Positions 1 through 7,889 of a stretch of 64,000 nt of DNA are shown here, piece after piece. The translations under genes were made by a program, and so were the position numbers. The notes beneath the pieces were generated by a model, which saw only the letters and a list, made by a program, of their open reading frames with translations, did not search any database and was not told the DNA's origin. The stretch comes from Pseudomonas tritici (GTDB lineage Bacteria > Pseudomonadota > Gammaproteobacteria > Pseudomonadales > Pseudomonadaceae), in assembly GCF_014268275.3 (NCBI RefSeq), contig NZ_CP077084.1:1116001-1180000 (forward strand). The letters are read 5' to 3'. How positions within the stretch are numbered: position 1 is the first letter of the stretch; each line of letters begins with the position of its first letter.

Positions 1-1
1 G

Positions 2-589
2 GCCACCAGCGATCTGCAAAGTTACATCCTGGCGTTGATTGCGCTGTTTCGTCACCTGCTGCATGCCTGCCTGGGCATGCTGCTGGTGCTGGCGCTTATC
101 GACCTGGTGATGGTCAAGCACTTCTTTGCCAAGCGCATGCGCATGACCCAAGTGGAGGTCGTCAAAGAGTACAAGGACATGGAAGGTGACCCTCACGTAA
201 AGGGGCAGCGACGGGCACTGGCGCATCAGATGGCTCAGGAAGAACCAAAGGTCAAGCTGCCCAAGCTGGAAGAGGCCGATATGCTGGTGGTCAACCCGAC
301 TCACTTTGCCGTGGCCCTTTACTACCGGCCCGGTAAAACGGCGCTGCCCCTGCTGGTCAGCAAGGGCACAGATGACGACGCGCGCAAATTGATCCGGCGC
401 GCCAAGGCGGCCGATGTGCCGGTGATCCAGTGCGTCTGGCTGGCCCGCACGCTCTACACGAAAAAACTGGGAGCCAGCATACCCCGCGAAACCTTGCAGG
501 CTGTGGCGCTGATTTACCGTACCTTGCGCGAACTCGATGATGAAGCCAAGCGCGAAACCCTGGAACTGCCGGAGCTCGAGCAGCGCTGA
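2..589 (+). CDS. hrcU: Type III secretion export apparatus switch protein HrcU (SctU family), 5' end outside window
   Basis: Inner-membrane protein of the export gate; its cytoplasmic domain switches substrate class after self-cleavage. The reading frame is open from base 2, so only the C-terminal part is in the window. A last hydrophobic segment (roughly residues 8-36 of the visible part) is followed by a charged linker (EYKDMEGDPHVKGQRR) and the autocleavage motif NPTH within MLVVNPTHFAVAL. The C-terminal domain looks complete. It ends one base before the stop codon of hrpV on the other strand, the convergent arrangement known from P. syringae hrp clusters. Orthologues in P. fluorescens are called rscU. 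The identification is secure; the N-terminal transmembrane part cannot be judged. Confidence 0.93.
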   Translation, partial: ATSDLQSYILALIALFRHLLHACLGMLLVLALIDLVMVKHFFAKRMRMTQVEVVKEYKDMEGDPHVKGQRRALAHQMAQEEPKVKLPKLEEADMLVVNPTHFAVALYYRPGKTALPLLVSKGTDDDARKLIRRAKAADVPVIQCVWLARTLYTKKLGASIPRETLQAVALIYRTLRELDDEAKRETLELPELEQR

Positions 590-943
590 TCACCTGTCCA
601 AGGCTTGCAGATTGGCCAGCGACAGCATTCGGCTGAGGATCCTGTCGAGGGTGGCGTTCGTTGCCGGCAATGCATGCCAGATCACCAAATGGCCTTTGGC
701 GTCGAGGTAGATAAAACAGCCATCGAACGCCACCGCCTGTTCAAAACGTCGCTCCAACGCTCGCTGCAATTGCCCGGCCTGCAACGCTTCGCGAGCGACT
801 TGCAGGGCCAGCCCTGGGCGATTTCCGGCGGGCAGTGTGCACACCTTGATACCGGGCGCGAGGGACAAGTGAGCGGCAGCGCCGCTCACCAGGTTTTCCA
901 GAAATACCTGGCGCTTATAGTCGGGCATTTCCTGGGACCTCAT
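590..943 (-). CDS. hrpV: HrpV-like negative regulator of the hrp system
   Basis: Last gene of the hrpF-hrpG-hrcC-hrpT-hrpV operon. The 117-residue product has the size and position of P. syringae HrpV (about 115 residues), which binds the enhancer-binding protein HrpS and lowers hrpL expression; HrpG relieves this. No catalytic motif is visible. Its start overlaps the end of hrpT by four bases (ATGA), which indicates translational coupling. Start choice is between M1 and M6; M1 lies in the overlap and is preferred. Identification rests mostly on gene order and overall resemblance. The partner HrpR/S-type activator is encoded at 6951-7889. Confidence 0.75.
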   Translation of the reverse strand: MRSQEMPDYKRQVFLENLVSGAAAHLSLAPGIKVCTLPAGNRPGLALQVAREALQAGQLQRALERRFEQAVAFDGCFIYLDAKGHLVIWHALPATNATLDRILSRMLSLANLQALDR

Positions 944-1143
944 CGTTCCAGTGACACAGTCTGGTAATCCGCCCGCTCACCGGCGGGGCCAGGTTCGACG
1001 CGCATCTGCGGCGGCCACCAGATCACCATCTTGTCCTTGGTCGATTGCGGGCGTGAGCACGAATCACCTTTGCAGGTGGGCGTACAGCCGGTGATGAGCA
1101 CCGCTGCGCCGATCAGGGTTATGCACAAAAGTCTAAGTTTCAT
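940..1143 (-). CDS. hrpT: HrpT-like small outer-membrane lipoprotein
   Basis: A 67-residue lipoprotein: a short signal peptide ends in the lipobox LITGC, giving a lipidated Cys20. HrpT is the pilotin-like lipoprotein that in P. syringae helps the HrcC secretin reach the outer membrane. The mature part contains two further cysteines (TCKGDSC), a feature of this family. It overlaps hrcC upstream by four bases and hrpV downstream by four bases, so all three are probably coupled. Size, lipobox and position make the call firm although the sequence itself is short. Confidence 0.82.
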   Translation of the reverse strand: MKLRLLCITLIGAAVLITGCTPTCKGDSCSRPQSTKDKMVIWWPPQMRVEPGPAGERADYQTVSLER

Positions 1144-3275
1144 GGCGTAGCCTTTTTATCGGAAGTGATCAAGGACGGACGGGGCACACTGATATGTTCA
1201 TCCTTCAACACGGGGCGCATGGCGATAAATACCTCGGCTTCTTCACCTGGCTTGAGCCAGGCACGTGGCCATACGGTGACCGCGAGGGTCTGCGAGTTGC
1301 TGCATTCCTTTTCATCGATACGCACATTGCGCTTGAACTGGTTGCGCAACACCACGACCGCCACGTTGTATTCCGGGCCGGCGTACCACTGGCTGCGTTC
1401 GGTATTCAATGCCAGCAAGTCTCGGGTGCTGCACAAGGTGTTCAGCCCCAGAGGCATCGGCGCGGGTTTGAACGCCTTGGGCACTTCCCCGCTGACGAGG
1501 CGTGCCAGGGTGCCGATGATGTCACTGCGCTTGATCACCGGCTCATGGGGGGAGTAGCGCCTGGCCAGTGGTGTGAGAGCGGCTTGTAGCTCGGCCTGGT
1601 CGGCTTGCGGCAAGTAGCGGGACGGGTCGTCCTGGTCGCCGATAACGCGTGGTGTGAGGATAAACAAGCGCTCACGCCGATTATTCTGGCGTTCGGTCGA
1701 TGAAAACAGCGCCTTGCCCAACAGTGGAATATCCCCCAGCAGGGGGATCTTTTTTTGCCTGTCAGAACTTTCAGTGACGTGGAAACCGCCGACCACCAGC
1801 GAGCGCTTTTCCTCCATGACGGCCTGGGTACTGACCTTGCCCCGGCGCACGTCCAAGTGATTGGGGTCGGGGTTGGTCTCGTCGAAATTGCCATCCTCAA
1901 TATCCACTGCCAAATGGATCTGGTGAACGCCGCGGCTGGTGGTGACCCTGGGTACGACTTGAAAGCTGGTGCCCACGGTGACCGGTAAGATAGTTGCGTA
2001 TTCGCTGCCGGGGGTCAGGTATTGGGTGCGGTTGAAGTCAATCACCGCGGGTTGGTTTTCCAGGGTGAGCACCGAGGGGTTTGAGACCATGGTTGCCAGC
2101 CCTTTGGCTTCCAGCGCGCGGATATCTGCGTAGAAACGATCACGGTTCTCGATCGATAACTGCGACGAGGTGCCGGGTGCCATGTTCACGCCACCCCGGA
2201 AACGACTGTTCTGGAAGCCCCAGTTCACCCCGAATTCGCGCAATTGCGTGCGCTCGATATCCAGAATGATCGCATCGATTTCGATCAGCTTGCGCGCGAC
2301 GTCAAGTTGCGTGATCAACTCACGGTACATGGCCTGGCGTTCCGGCAAGTCGTAGATCAGCACCGCGTTGTTGCGCAGATCGGCTTCGACGCGTATCCGG
2401 CTGTTGGAGACGGGCGCGCGCGGGGTCAATGCGGGGGCTGCGTCGAACTGACCGCTATTGCCATTTGCACCGAGCATTTGGCCTAGCAATGGGTTACCCA
2501 GCCGAGGGATGTTGGGGGGGAGCGGGGCAGGCTGGGACGTCGGGCGCTGGCTCAGTCCAGTGAGCGCAGGAGCAGAACGTGGTTCCAGCAGCCCCCGCAG
2601 AATAGTGGCGACGCCAGGTACGGTGAGCTTCTCTCCGCGATAATCCACATGACGGTCCGCCGCGCTGGCGAACTTCAGCGGGTAACTCAGCACGCTCTGC
2701 TTCTCATCCGGCGAGCGGCGCTGACTGCTGAACTGCTTGATCTGATCGATATAGCGCTTGGGGCCGGAGACGAGTACCACGCCGTCTTCGGGCAACTCGC
2801 CCCAACCGAAACGGCTGTCGAGCAATCCGATATCGGTCAGCGCCTGCTTGAGGTCGGCAATCGTTTCCGAGGAAACTTCCAGGCGCGCGGACTCCTGCTG
2901 GTCCAGTGTGCTGATGAAGAGGGTGTTGTTGTAGAGGTACCACTGAAAACGGTGCTCGACGCCCAGCCTGTCCAGCATGGATTGCGGGGTATTCGCGCGG
3001 ATCTTGCCGTTGACGTCGCCTTCCAGCAGGCCCTCGATTTGCAATTGCGTGCCGAAGGTCTGGGCGAAGTCTTCGAGCACTTCCCGTAGAGGTTTGTGTT
3101 CGGCCTCATAGGCGTAGGCGGTGTTTTTCCATTCGGGTGGAATGGCAGCAAGTGTGGTCTCCATTGGGCTAAGCAACCAAGGCATCACTATCAAGCAACC
3201 CCAACGGGCTCGTTTTGATGGTGCACCAGATGAGTCCGTTTGCAAGTACTCAGGCTTGAAAGGTGGTGAATACAT
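1140..3275 (-). CDS. hrcC: Type III secretion outer-membrane secretin HrcC (SctC)
   Basis: Forms the outer-membrane ring of the injectisome. With the start at 3275 (MYSPPFKPE...) the product is 711 residues, close to P. syringae HrcC. A hydrophobic signal segment lies at about 27-43. N0/N1-type ring domains follow, then the C-terminal secretin domain with the hallmark IPLLGDIPLLGKALF at about 510-525 and a tail that should bind the lipoprotein HrpT. The frame stays open upstream to 3527, but that extension lies inside hrpG and reads as unrelated residues; the start at 3275, 14 bases after the hrpG stop, fits the operon. Third gene of the hrpF operon. Confidence 0.93.
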   Translation of the reverse strand: MYSPPFKPEYLQTDSSGAPSKRARWGCLIVMPWLLSPMETTLAAIPPEWKNTAYAYEAEHKPLREVLEDFAQTFGTQLQIEGLLEGDVNGKIRANTPQSMLDRLGVEHRFQWYLYNNTLFISTLDQQESARLEVSSETIADLKQALTDIGLLDSRFGWGELPEDGVVLVSGPKRYIDQIKQFSSQRRSPDEKQSVLSYPLKFASAADRHVDYRGEKLTVPGVATILRGLLEPRSAPALTGLSQRPTSQPAPLPPNIPRLGNPLLGQMLGANGNSGQFDAAPALTPRAPVSNSRIRVEADLRNNAVLIYDLPERQAMYRELITQLDVARKLIEIDAIILDIERTQLREFGVNWGFQNSRFRGGVNMAPGTSSQLSIENRDRFYADIRALEAKGLATMVSNPSVLTLENQPAVIDFNRTQYLTPGSEYATILPVTVGTSFQVVPRVTTSRGVHQIHLAVDIEDGNFDETNPDPNHLDVRRGKVSTQAVMEEKRSLVVGGFHVTESSDRQKKIPLLGDIPLLGKALFSSTERQNNRRERLFILTPRVIGDQDDPSRYLPQADQAELQAALTPLARRYSPHEPVIKRSDIIGTLARLVSGEVPKAFKPAPMPLGLNTLCSTRDLLALNTERSQWYAGPEYNVAVVVLRNQFKRNVRIDEKECSNSQTLAVTVWPRAWLKPGEEAEVFIAMRPVLKDEHISVPRPSLITSDKKATP

Positions 3276-3289
3276 GGAGAGTTCTCTGA

Positions 3290-3700
3290 TTAGTGCGTCA
3301 TTGATCGTAGCAAGGTGGGAGTCACGCTCTTGCGGGGGCGGGAAAGGCGTGCGGCAACAGCTCGCCAGGTGTCGCGTTGGTTGAGCAGGGCTTCGAGAGA
3401 ATCGATCAGGGTTTGTTCGCCTTGATCTGCGTGCAGACACTGGATTAGCCAGAGCGCACCATTGGTGGGTGCTTGAGCGAGCGCGCCGTGGAAGCGATTC
3501 AGGCTCGCGCCTCCCAGCCGTATCCATGTTTGCAGTTGCGAGTTATCGGGTGCTTGGCGGGTCAGTTGGACACTTAAGTGCAAAGTGCAAGCATGACGTT
3601 GCAAGACTATTTCAAAATCGTCTTCGGACAAGCTAATTTGTTTTTCGCCGCTGTTAAACCATTTAATAAGTAAACTGTTCAATTTACTGAAAGCTATCAA
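3290..3700 (-). CDS. hrpG: HrpG-like regulatory/chaperone-type protein
   Basis: Second gene of the hrpF operon, 136 residues. In P. syringae HrpG is a small acidic protein, similar in fold to T3SS chaperones, that sequesters HrpV and so frees HrpS for activation of hrpL. The product here has the right length and sits between hrpF and hrcC. Its start overlaps the end of hrpF by 17 bases. No motif is diagnostic, so the name depends on synteny. The basic C-terminal end (SRPRKSVTPTLLRS) is notable. The codon use is less GC-rich than in the flanking core genome. Confidence 0.72.
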   Translation of the reverse strand: MIAFSKLNSLLIKWFNSGEKQISLSEDDFEIVLQRHACTLHLSVQLTRQAPDNSQLQTWIRLGGASLNRFHGALAQAPTNGALWLIQCLHADQGEQTLIDSLEALLNQRDTWRAVAARLSRPRKSVTPTLLRSMTH

Positions 3701-3911
3701 ATGTCGTTTTGTACATCATGTGGGTGGCACGGCCATGTTCATGCTGTGCCAACTGAGTGTAAAAAGTATCCCTCGATAATTTTCCGAATATCGCTGAGAG
3801 TTCGCTTAGGTCACCAGGATCTTGCATGGCGTCGTCCATGGCATTGTCAAACTGTTTCTTGACAGCGTTTCGACTGCTTAAAAGTTGCGGTGCTAATTTA
3901 TAGAAGTCCAT
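3684..3911 (-). CDS. hrpF: HrpF-like small T3SS protein
   Basis: First gene of the hrpF-hrpG-hrcC-hrpT-hrpV operon; the 75-residue, helical product matches the size of P. syringae HrpF, a needle-associated/co-chaperone-type protein (SctE family). Central residues 20-55 are rich in D, S and L and free of Cys. Start ATG at 3911 has a purine-rich site (AGGAAAG) seven bases upstream. An hrp box lies about 35 bases further upstream (3945-3973), so transcription by HrpL is expected. Function in this species is inferred from position. Confidence 0.72.
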   Translation of the reverse strand: MDFYKLAPQLLSSRNAVKKQFDNAMDDAMQDPGDLSELSAIFGKLSRDTFYTQLAQHEHGRATHMMYKTTFDSFQ

Positions 3912-3944
3912 ATTTTCTTTCCTGATGTGTTTGCTGATGCTGTG

Positions 3945-3973
3945 GTTGTGGCTTTCCTCCAGTGATCAGTTCC
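3945..3973 (-). promoter_or_regulatory. hrp box (HrpL ECF sigma factor promoter) before hrpF
   Basis: On the minus strand GGAACT (3973-3968) is followed after 16 bases by CCACAAC (3951-3945). The consensus is GGAACC-N15/16-CCACNNA. The last base differs, the rest of both boxes fits. It is correctly placed to drive hrpF-hrpG-hrcC-hrpT-hrpV. The hrpL gene itself must lie outside the window, beyond hrcU. Confidence 0.72.
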
Positions 3974-4030
3974 TTTTTTATACGACTTTGAAAAAAATCT
4001 TACGTGAGTTTGTTTTTTTGACTACGCGCT

Positions 4031-4600
4031 CTAATGTTGTCCAAGCGCTTCAAGCATTGAACTCCAGCTGATACGGAAGTCTCCCTCATCTGTTTTAAGC
4101 ACTAGCGTTTGAGGCTCGACAGTTTCGTCAGGTTGAAGCTTCCAGAGCGTGGACCTCTGGTGGGCGAAGCATCGTTTTACGATCTCTGTTTCAAGGGGAT
4201 GGCAGAGTAGTGTCGCGCTGACTTCTGGGAGCTGAACCGCTATAAGATGCCTGAGCAGAGCTGCCAGACGTTTCGGTTCTGCGGTATCGTCAAGCAGTCT
4301 GTTGATGGCTTGATTGACGACTGAGGTGGCGTACCTTTCCAAGTCGTCGCACATTCTCTGACGTTCACTTTCCCAGCGCTTGAACTGGGCGTCCGCGCGT
4401 TGCCATATTTCAAACGCAGCCCTCTCCAGCATTGCTTCACGTTCTTCATTAGCTTCAGTCAGCAGCTTATTGGCTTGTGCCGTGGCGTGGCTCAGTAGTT
4501 GGCTGCCCTGCGAGAAGTCAGCAAGCGTCTGGCGCGAGATGAGGGTTTGCGCCAACTCAAGGTTGTCCTTTTGAACTTCAATTGTGCGTCGGCAGAACAT
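4031..4600 (-). CDS. hrpE: HrpE / HrcL-like stator protein of the T3SS ATPase complex (SctL)
   Basis: Cytoplasmic stator that links the ATPase HrcN to the sorting platform. The 189-residue product has the FliH/SctL layout: a long charged helical, probably coiled-coil, stretch at about 35-115 (QANKLLTEANEEREAMLERAAFEIWQRADAQFKRW) followed by a globular C-terminal part. It is the last gene of the hrpA-hrpB-hrcJ-hrpD-hrpE operon, two bases after hrpD. The 120 bases downstream, before hrpF, carry the hrpF promoter. Length agrees with P. syringae HrpE. Confidence 0.85.
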   Translation of the reverse strand: MFCRRTIEVQKDNLELAQTLISRQTLADFSQGSQLLSHATAQANKLLTEANEEREAMLERAAFEIWQRADAQFKRWESERQRMCDDLERYATSVVNQAINRLLDDTAEPKRLAALLRHLIAVQLPEVSATLLCHPLETEIVKRCFAHQRSTLWKLQPDETVEPQTLVLKTDEGDFRISWSSMLEALGQH

Positions 4601-4602
4601 CG

Positions 4603-5187
4603 CTATGCTCCTTGCTCGTTCGAGTCAGAATGAGTGTTAACGCGTGCCATGGTCGTAGCACGCCAAACGAACGCTTGCCAGAGTGTGTCCAGGCGGCCGT
4701 GTCCACTTTCAAGTGGAGAATATTTTTTCTCCATCTCAAGCACGCGTTCATAGGGGAAACGCAGTCTTAGACGCTGCCAAATGGCGGGCTCAACCCAGTT
4801 ATGGAGCAGTTGCAGCGGATCATCGTTGGGTAACAGTATGTCCGGAGGAAGGGCCCTGGAAAGACGCATGCACCACAGCTGATGATCTTTGCTCAACGGG
4901 GTTACTGGCACAGGATTGAACGTACAGTGAATCAGCAAGAGTATTAAGTTGAGCTGCTCGGACGAGGCAAGAACCAGTCGAAGTAGAGTGGGAGTAGGGG
5001 GCGGGGGCAAGCAGGGAGCGATACCAACAGCGTTGAGGTTCATTGAAATGCCATTGCGATAAAGCGTTTCTATGGCCGCGTACTTATCGACAGATCTCCA
5101 GTCTTCGTGGGCGTATCGCCATGGGAGCGCCCACCACTGAGCCCACGTCAAACCCTCTTTAATCAGGTCGTCGTCACCAGGCATCAT
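4603..5187 (-). CDS. hrpD: HrpD-like T3SS protein (SctK-type)
   Basis: Lies between hrcJ and hrpE exactly as in P. syringae, where HrpD is the SctK-type sorting-platform subunit. The product is 194 residues, or 193 if the second ATG of the tandem ATGATG start is used. It is Trp-rich near the N terminus (LTWAQWWALPWRYAHEDW), as in SctK proteins. Its start overlaps the hrcJ stop by four bases. Sequence conservation in this family is weak, so the call depends mainly on gene order. Confidence 0.75.
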   Translation of the reverse strand: MMPGDDDLIKEGLTWAQWWALPWRYAHEDWRSVDKYAAIETLYRNGISMNLNAVGIAPCLPPPPTPTLLRLVLASSEQLNLILLLIHCTFNPVPVTPLSKDHQLWCMRLSRALPPDILLPNDDPLQLLHNWVEPAIWQRLRLRFPYERVLEMEKKYSPLESGHGRLDTLWQAFVWRATTMARVNTHSDSNEQGA

Positions 5188-5969
5188 GAGGCTGAATGGT
5201 CAACTGGCAGTGGCGCCAAGAATGCTTGCTGTCGCTTATGGCGTAAGAACAATAGGGTAGAAGCCGCTAGCACTAAGCCGATCAGCAAGGACGTCACGCT
5301 GACTTGCCAGAATCCGATGTCACTCTCGGGGACGAGAAACGGACCGAAGTAAGCCATATGTTGCTGTTCCTGATACGCCGTCGCTGGCACGAATATCACG
5401 GTGAGCTTTTGCGGATTGTCCACGGCTGAAGTCATACCGGGGAGGCTGCTCGCCACGAGTCTGCGAACACGTGCCCGGATGTGGTCGGGGTCGAGACGTG
5501 CGTCGTGCTTTATAAAGACTGAAGCCGAGGCGGGCTGGACCGGTTCGCCTGGGGCTATGCGTTCGGGGAGTACCACATGCACTCGAGCGACAATGACACC
5601 GTCAACGTTGGATAAGGTGGATTCAAGCTCTTGTGATAGGGCATAGATGTAGCGAGCACGCTCTTCAAGGGGCGTTGAAATAACGCCTTCCTTGCGAAAC
5701 GTATCGCCTAGCGTGGTTCGCGCCAATCTGGGTAGGCCTGCCGCTTCGAGCGTGCGTACTGCGCGCCCAATGTCTCGCGCATCGACAGCAACGACAACGC
5801 CATCTTTGGCTGCGACTTTTTGGGCGCGAATATTTTTGTCTGCAAGTTCTGCAATGACTTCATTTGCTTCTTGTTCGGTCAGTTTGCTGTGGAGTTCGAC
5901 ACGGTCGCCGCAACCGTTCAGCACAAATGTCAGGAACACGAGCAACACTACGGGCAGAAAATGATTCAT
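5184..5969 (-). CDS. hrcJ: Type III secretion inner-ring lipoprotein HrcJ (SctJ)
   Basis: Inner-membrane ring component of the injectisome basal body. The 261-residue protein has a signal peptide ending in lipobox VLNGC (Cys20), two ring-building domains typical of the YscJ/FliF family (KLTEQEANEVIAELADKNI; VVLPERIAPGE) and a C-terminal transmembrane helix at about 225-245 followed by a basic tail. Start at 5969 is six bases after the hrpB stop. Well-conserved family; identification is secure. Orthologues in P. fluorescens are named rscJ. Confidence 0.95.
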   Translation of the reverse strand: MNHFLPVVLLVFLTFVLNGCGDRVELHSKLTEQEANEVIAELADKNIRAQKVAAKDGVVVAVDARDIGRAVRTLEAAGLPRLARTTLGDTFRKEGVISTPLEERARYIYALSQELESTLSNVDGVIVARVHVVLPERIAPGEPVQPASASVFIKHDARLDPDHIRARVRRLVASSLPGMTSAVDNPQKLTVIFVPATAYQEQQHMAYFGPFLVPESDIGFWQVSVTSLLIGLVLAASTLLFLRHKRQQAFLAPLPVDHSAS

Positions 5970-5975
5970 ACCTAC

Positions 5976-6335
5976 CTACTGCAAATTACAAATCTTGTCG
6001 ATACATTGGGTTGTTTTGCCAAGGCTCTTCACCAGGATTTGCGACTGAAACAACGCATTGGACAGTTGGTTCGGGAATTTGCCGAGCAGTTCTTCATTGC
6101 CCTTCTTGCTTATACCCTTCAGGGTCTTTTTGAGTTGGTCTGTTGTACTAGAAAGCTCTGAGGACGCGACAGTTAATATATTTGAGTTTTGCAAGAGGGC
6201 AGTAATCGGCTGGCTTGAGTGTGCAAGTGCCGATTTGAAGAAGTCCACATCCGAATGGGATGCCAGAGAGGCGAGGTCTGCCTCATTAGCGGCGAAACCA
6301 CTACGCGTTGATCTTACAGCTTCTGTAGTTTTCAT
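5976..6335 (-). CDS. hrpB: HrpB-like inner rod protein (SctI)
   Basis: A 119-residue product in the position of P. syringae HrpB (about 124 residues), the inner-rod/early secreted subunit. The N-terminal third is rich in S, A and T, as expected for a secreted T3SS protein, and the C-terminal half (SSTTDQLKKTLKGISKKGNEELL) is predicted helical like SctI proteins. One Cys pair near the end (TTQCIDKICNLQ) is unusual for a rod subunit. In P. syringae hrpZ separates hrpA from hrpB; here only 118 bases do. Name by synteny and size. Confidence 0.75.
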   Translation of the reverse strand: MKTTEAVRSTRSGFAANEADLASLASHSDVDFFKSALAHSSQPITALLQNSNILTVASSELSSTTDQLKKTLKGISKKGNEELLGKFPNQLSNALFQSQILVKSLGKTTQCIDKICNLQ

Positions 6336-6417
6336 AGAGAGCCTGGCGTATGAAGAATGATGGATTGGCGCCCGTCCGGCGATCAGGAGTAAACGTTGTC
6401 TGTTTATCGTTTATTGC

Positions 6418-6446
6418 CATCTCCCCGACCATGAGTCGGGGAGATG
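6418..6446 (-). terminator. Perfect 12-bp hairpin between hrpA and hrpB (partial terminator or mRNA-stabilising element)
   Basis: Arms at 6418-6429 and 6435-6446 pair perfectly (CATCTCCCCGAC/GTCGGGGAGATG) around a 5-base loop, eight bases after the hrpA stop. No T-run follows on the minus strand, so this is probably not a strong terminator. A read-through attenuator or a 3' stabiliser that keeps pilin mRNA in excess over the rest of the operon is more likely. Confidence 0.7.
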
Positions 6447-6453
6447 AGCTTTA

Positions 6454-6630
6454 TTAGTTTCGCGCTTGAATGGTGGCTTTGTCGTATGAATCTTTTTTTG
6501 CGTCATTCATGTCTTTAGCGGCTATAAGTTGGTCCTCTTTGGCTCGCTGCTTTTCTCCTTCCATTTGAGTGTCAGCGTTTTGGTATGCGTTATATCCGCT
6601 GTACGGCGAATTGCTGGAACTTGGAATCAT
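6454..6630 (-). CDS. hrpA: Probable Hrp pilin/needle subunit (HrpA/RspA-like)
   Basis: First gene after the HrpL box, in the position of the P. syringae hrpA pilin gene. With ATG at 6630 (MIPSSSNSPYSGYNAYQ), which has a good ribosome site (TTGGAG) eight bases upstream, the product is 58 residues. An upstream ATG at 6669 would give 71 residues but lacks such a site. The protein begins with S, N, Y and Q, free of charges, like T3SS substrates, and ends in a charged helix (AAKDMNDAKKDSYDKATIQ) as pilins do. It is much shorter than the 110-residue P. syringae pilin. Call rests on position, promoter and composition. Confidence 0.68.
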   Translation of the reverse strand: MIPSSSNSPYSGYNAYQNADTQMEGEKQRAKEDQLIAAKDMNDAKKDSYDKATIQARN

Positions 6631-6724
6631 AGGTATATCTCCAATTTTCAATTTGAGTGTTCGCATCACGTGGGCCGATATTCGGATGTCAGGAGTACAT
6701 GGTCATCCGTCTAGGACCACAAAA

Positions 6725-6752
6725 TGAGTGGTGCTCGAAATTAATTAGTTCC
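6725..6752 (-). promoter_or_regulatory. hrp box (HrpL promoter) before hrpA
   Basis: On the minus strand GGAACT (6752-6747), 15 bases, then CCACTCA (6731-6725), an exact match to CCACNNA. It lies 95 bases upstream of the hrpA start and should drive the hrpA-hrpB-hrcJ-hrpD-hrpE operon. The remainder of 6631-6950, between the activator gene and hrpA, holds no convincing gene and is AT-rich by eye. Confidence 0.8.
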
Positions 6753-6950
6753 AGATATTTACACCATGGCATTTCAAAATATTGCACGGTCTTCCAGCTT
6801 TGCTCTCGATGTAATACATTGCACAATGTTGCGGCATCTTTTTGAACAATCATGGCTTTCATGTATAGTTCTTGGCGAGCGTAAACGCGCCGTTTAGAGT
6901 GTGTCATTGTTGGTGGAAAGTCATGGTTTTCAGTGGATGAGCCTGCGGCC

Positions 6951-7889
6951 TTAACTCAATAATATGTCCAGTTGTTTCATTCGGTAATATAGCGTCCGCT
7001 TGGCCACTCCCAATTCCTTCGCTGCGCCATCCACACAGTGAGCGTTGCGGTGTAGAGATTCCTCGATCAGTACTTTTTCGATTTGTTGCATTCGCTCTTT
7101 AAGACTCGACTTGATTCGCGGAATGCCCACCTCAGCCGCAGCCAGGGGCGTCAAGCCCAATACAAAGCGTTTAGCCGTAGAGCGTAGTTCGCGCACATTG
7201 CCCTGCCATGAATGGCATAGCAGTTGCTGGAGTAGTTCGCTGGAGGGGCAGGGAGTAGTGCAGTGATAGTAGGCGGCTTCCTGCCGAGTCATGTTCAGAA
7301 ATAAAGGGATGATGCGTTCGCGCCGATGACGCAGTGGGGGAAGACTAATGTTGACAACATTAAGGCGGAAATACAGGTCCCGTCTGAACCTACCTTGCTC
7401 GACCATCTCATGCAGTGATTGTTGGGCGGACGCGATGACACGCATGTCCACCGGTATGAACCGGGTTGAGCCCAAGCGTTCAACACCCCGCGACTCCAGC
7501 GCCCGTAACAGCTTGGCTTGCAATGCGAGTGGCATGCTATCGATCTCGTCCAAGTACAAGGTGCCCAGGTGTGCGGCCTCGATGACGCCTGCTCGTGACT
7601 GTACTGCACCGGTGTACGCGCCGCTATTGACGCCGAACAGTTGGCTTTCGGCCAAGCTTTCCGGGATGGCGGCACAGTTAACCGCAATGAAGTTTCCCTT
7701 GCGGTGGGAGAGGTAGTGGATGTGTTGTGCCAGTGTATCTTTACCGGTACCTGTTTCTCCCAGCAAGAGAATATCTATATCAAGAGTGGCGGTATTGTTT
7801 ATAGTTGTTTGGATGCTCGGGCAATCAGGAAAGGTTATATCTGTTATGAGCCTGTTCTGGCTAATCGTCGACATAGCAATTTGCTCCAA
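6951..7889 (-). CDS. HrpR/HrpS-type sigma-54 enhancer-binding protein
   Basis: Activator expected to turn on hrpL through sigma-54 RNA polymerase. The 312-residue protein (307 from the second Met) is only an AAA+ domain plus DNA-binding end: Walker A GETGTGKD at 44-51, the sigma-54 contact loop GAYTGA at 90-95, Walker B TLYLDEID at 110-117, and a Fis-type helix-turn-helix at about 285-308 (GAAKELGVAKRTLYYRMKQL). There is no receiver domain, as in HrpR and HrpS. P. syringae has both, acting as a heterohexamer; here a single gene occupies the locus, as for RspR of P. fluorescens or HrpS of Erwinia/Pantoea. HrpV and HrpG should modulate it. Confidence 0.9.
   Translation of the reverse strand: MEQIAMSTISQNRLITDITFPDCPSIQTTINNTATLDIDILLLGETGTGKDTLAQHIHYLSHRKGNFIAVNCAAIPESLAESQLFGVNSGAYTGAVQSRAGVIEAAHLGTLYLDEIDSMPLALQAKLLRALESRGVERLGSTRFIPVDMRVIASAQQSLHEMVEQGRFRRDLYFRLNVVNISLPPLRHRRERIIPLFLNMTRQEAAYYHCTTPCPSSELLQQLLCHSWQGNVRELRSTAKRFVLGLTPLAAAEVGIPRIKSSLKERMQQIEKVLIEESLHRNAHCVDGAAKELGVAKRTLYYRMKQLDILLS

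Noticed and set aside
3276..3527. N-terminal extension of HrcC by 84 codons
   Set aside because: Lies inside hrpG; residues are Arg/Ser/Pro-rich with no signal peptide, and a proper signal segment follows the start at 3275.
6689..6907. Minus-strand open frame of 72 codons between the HrpR/S-type gene and hrpA
   Set aside because: It overlaps the hrp box at 6725-6752, has no recognisable domain and no clear ribosome site; treated as non-coding leader/promoter DNA.
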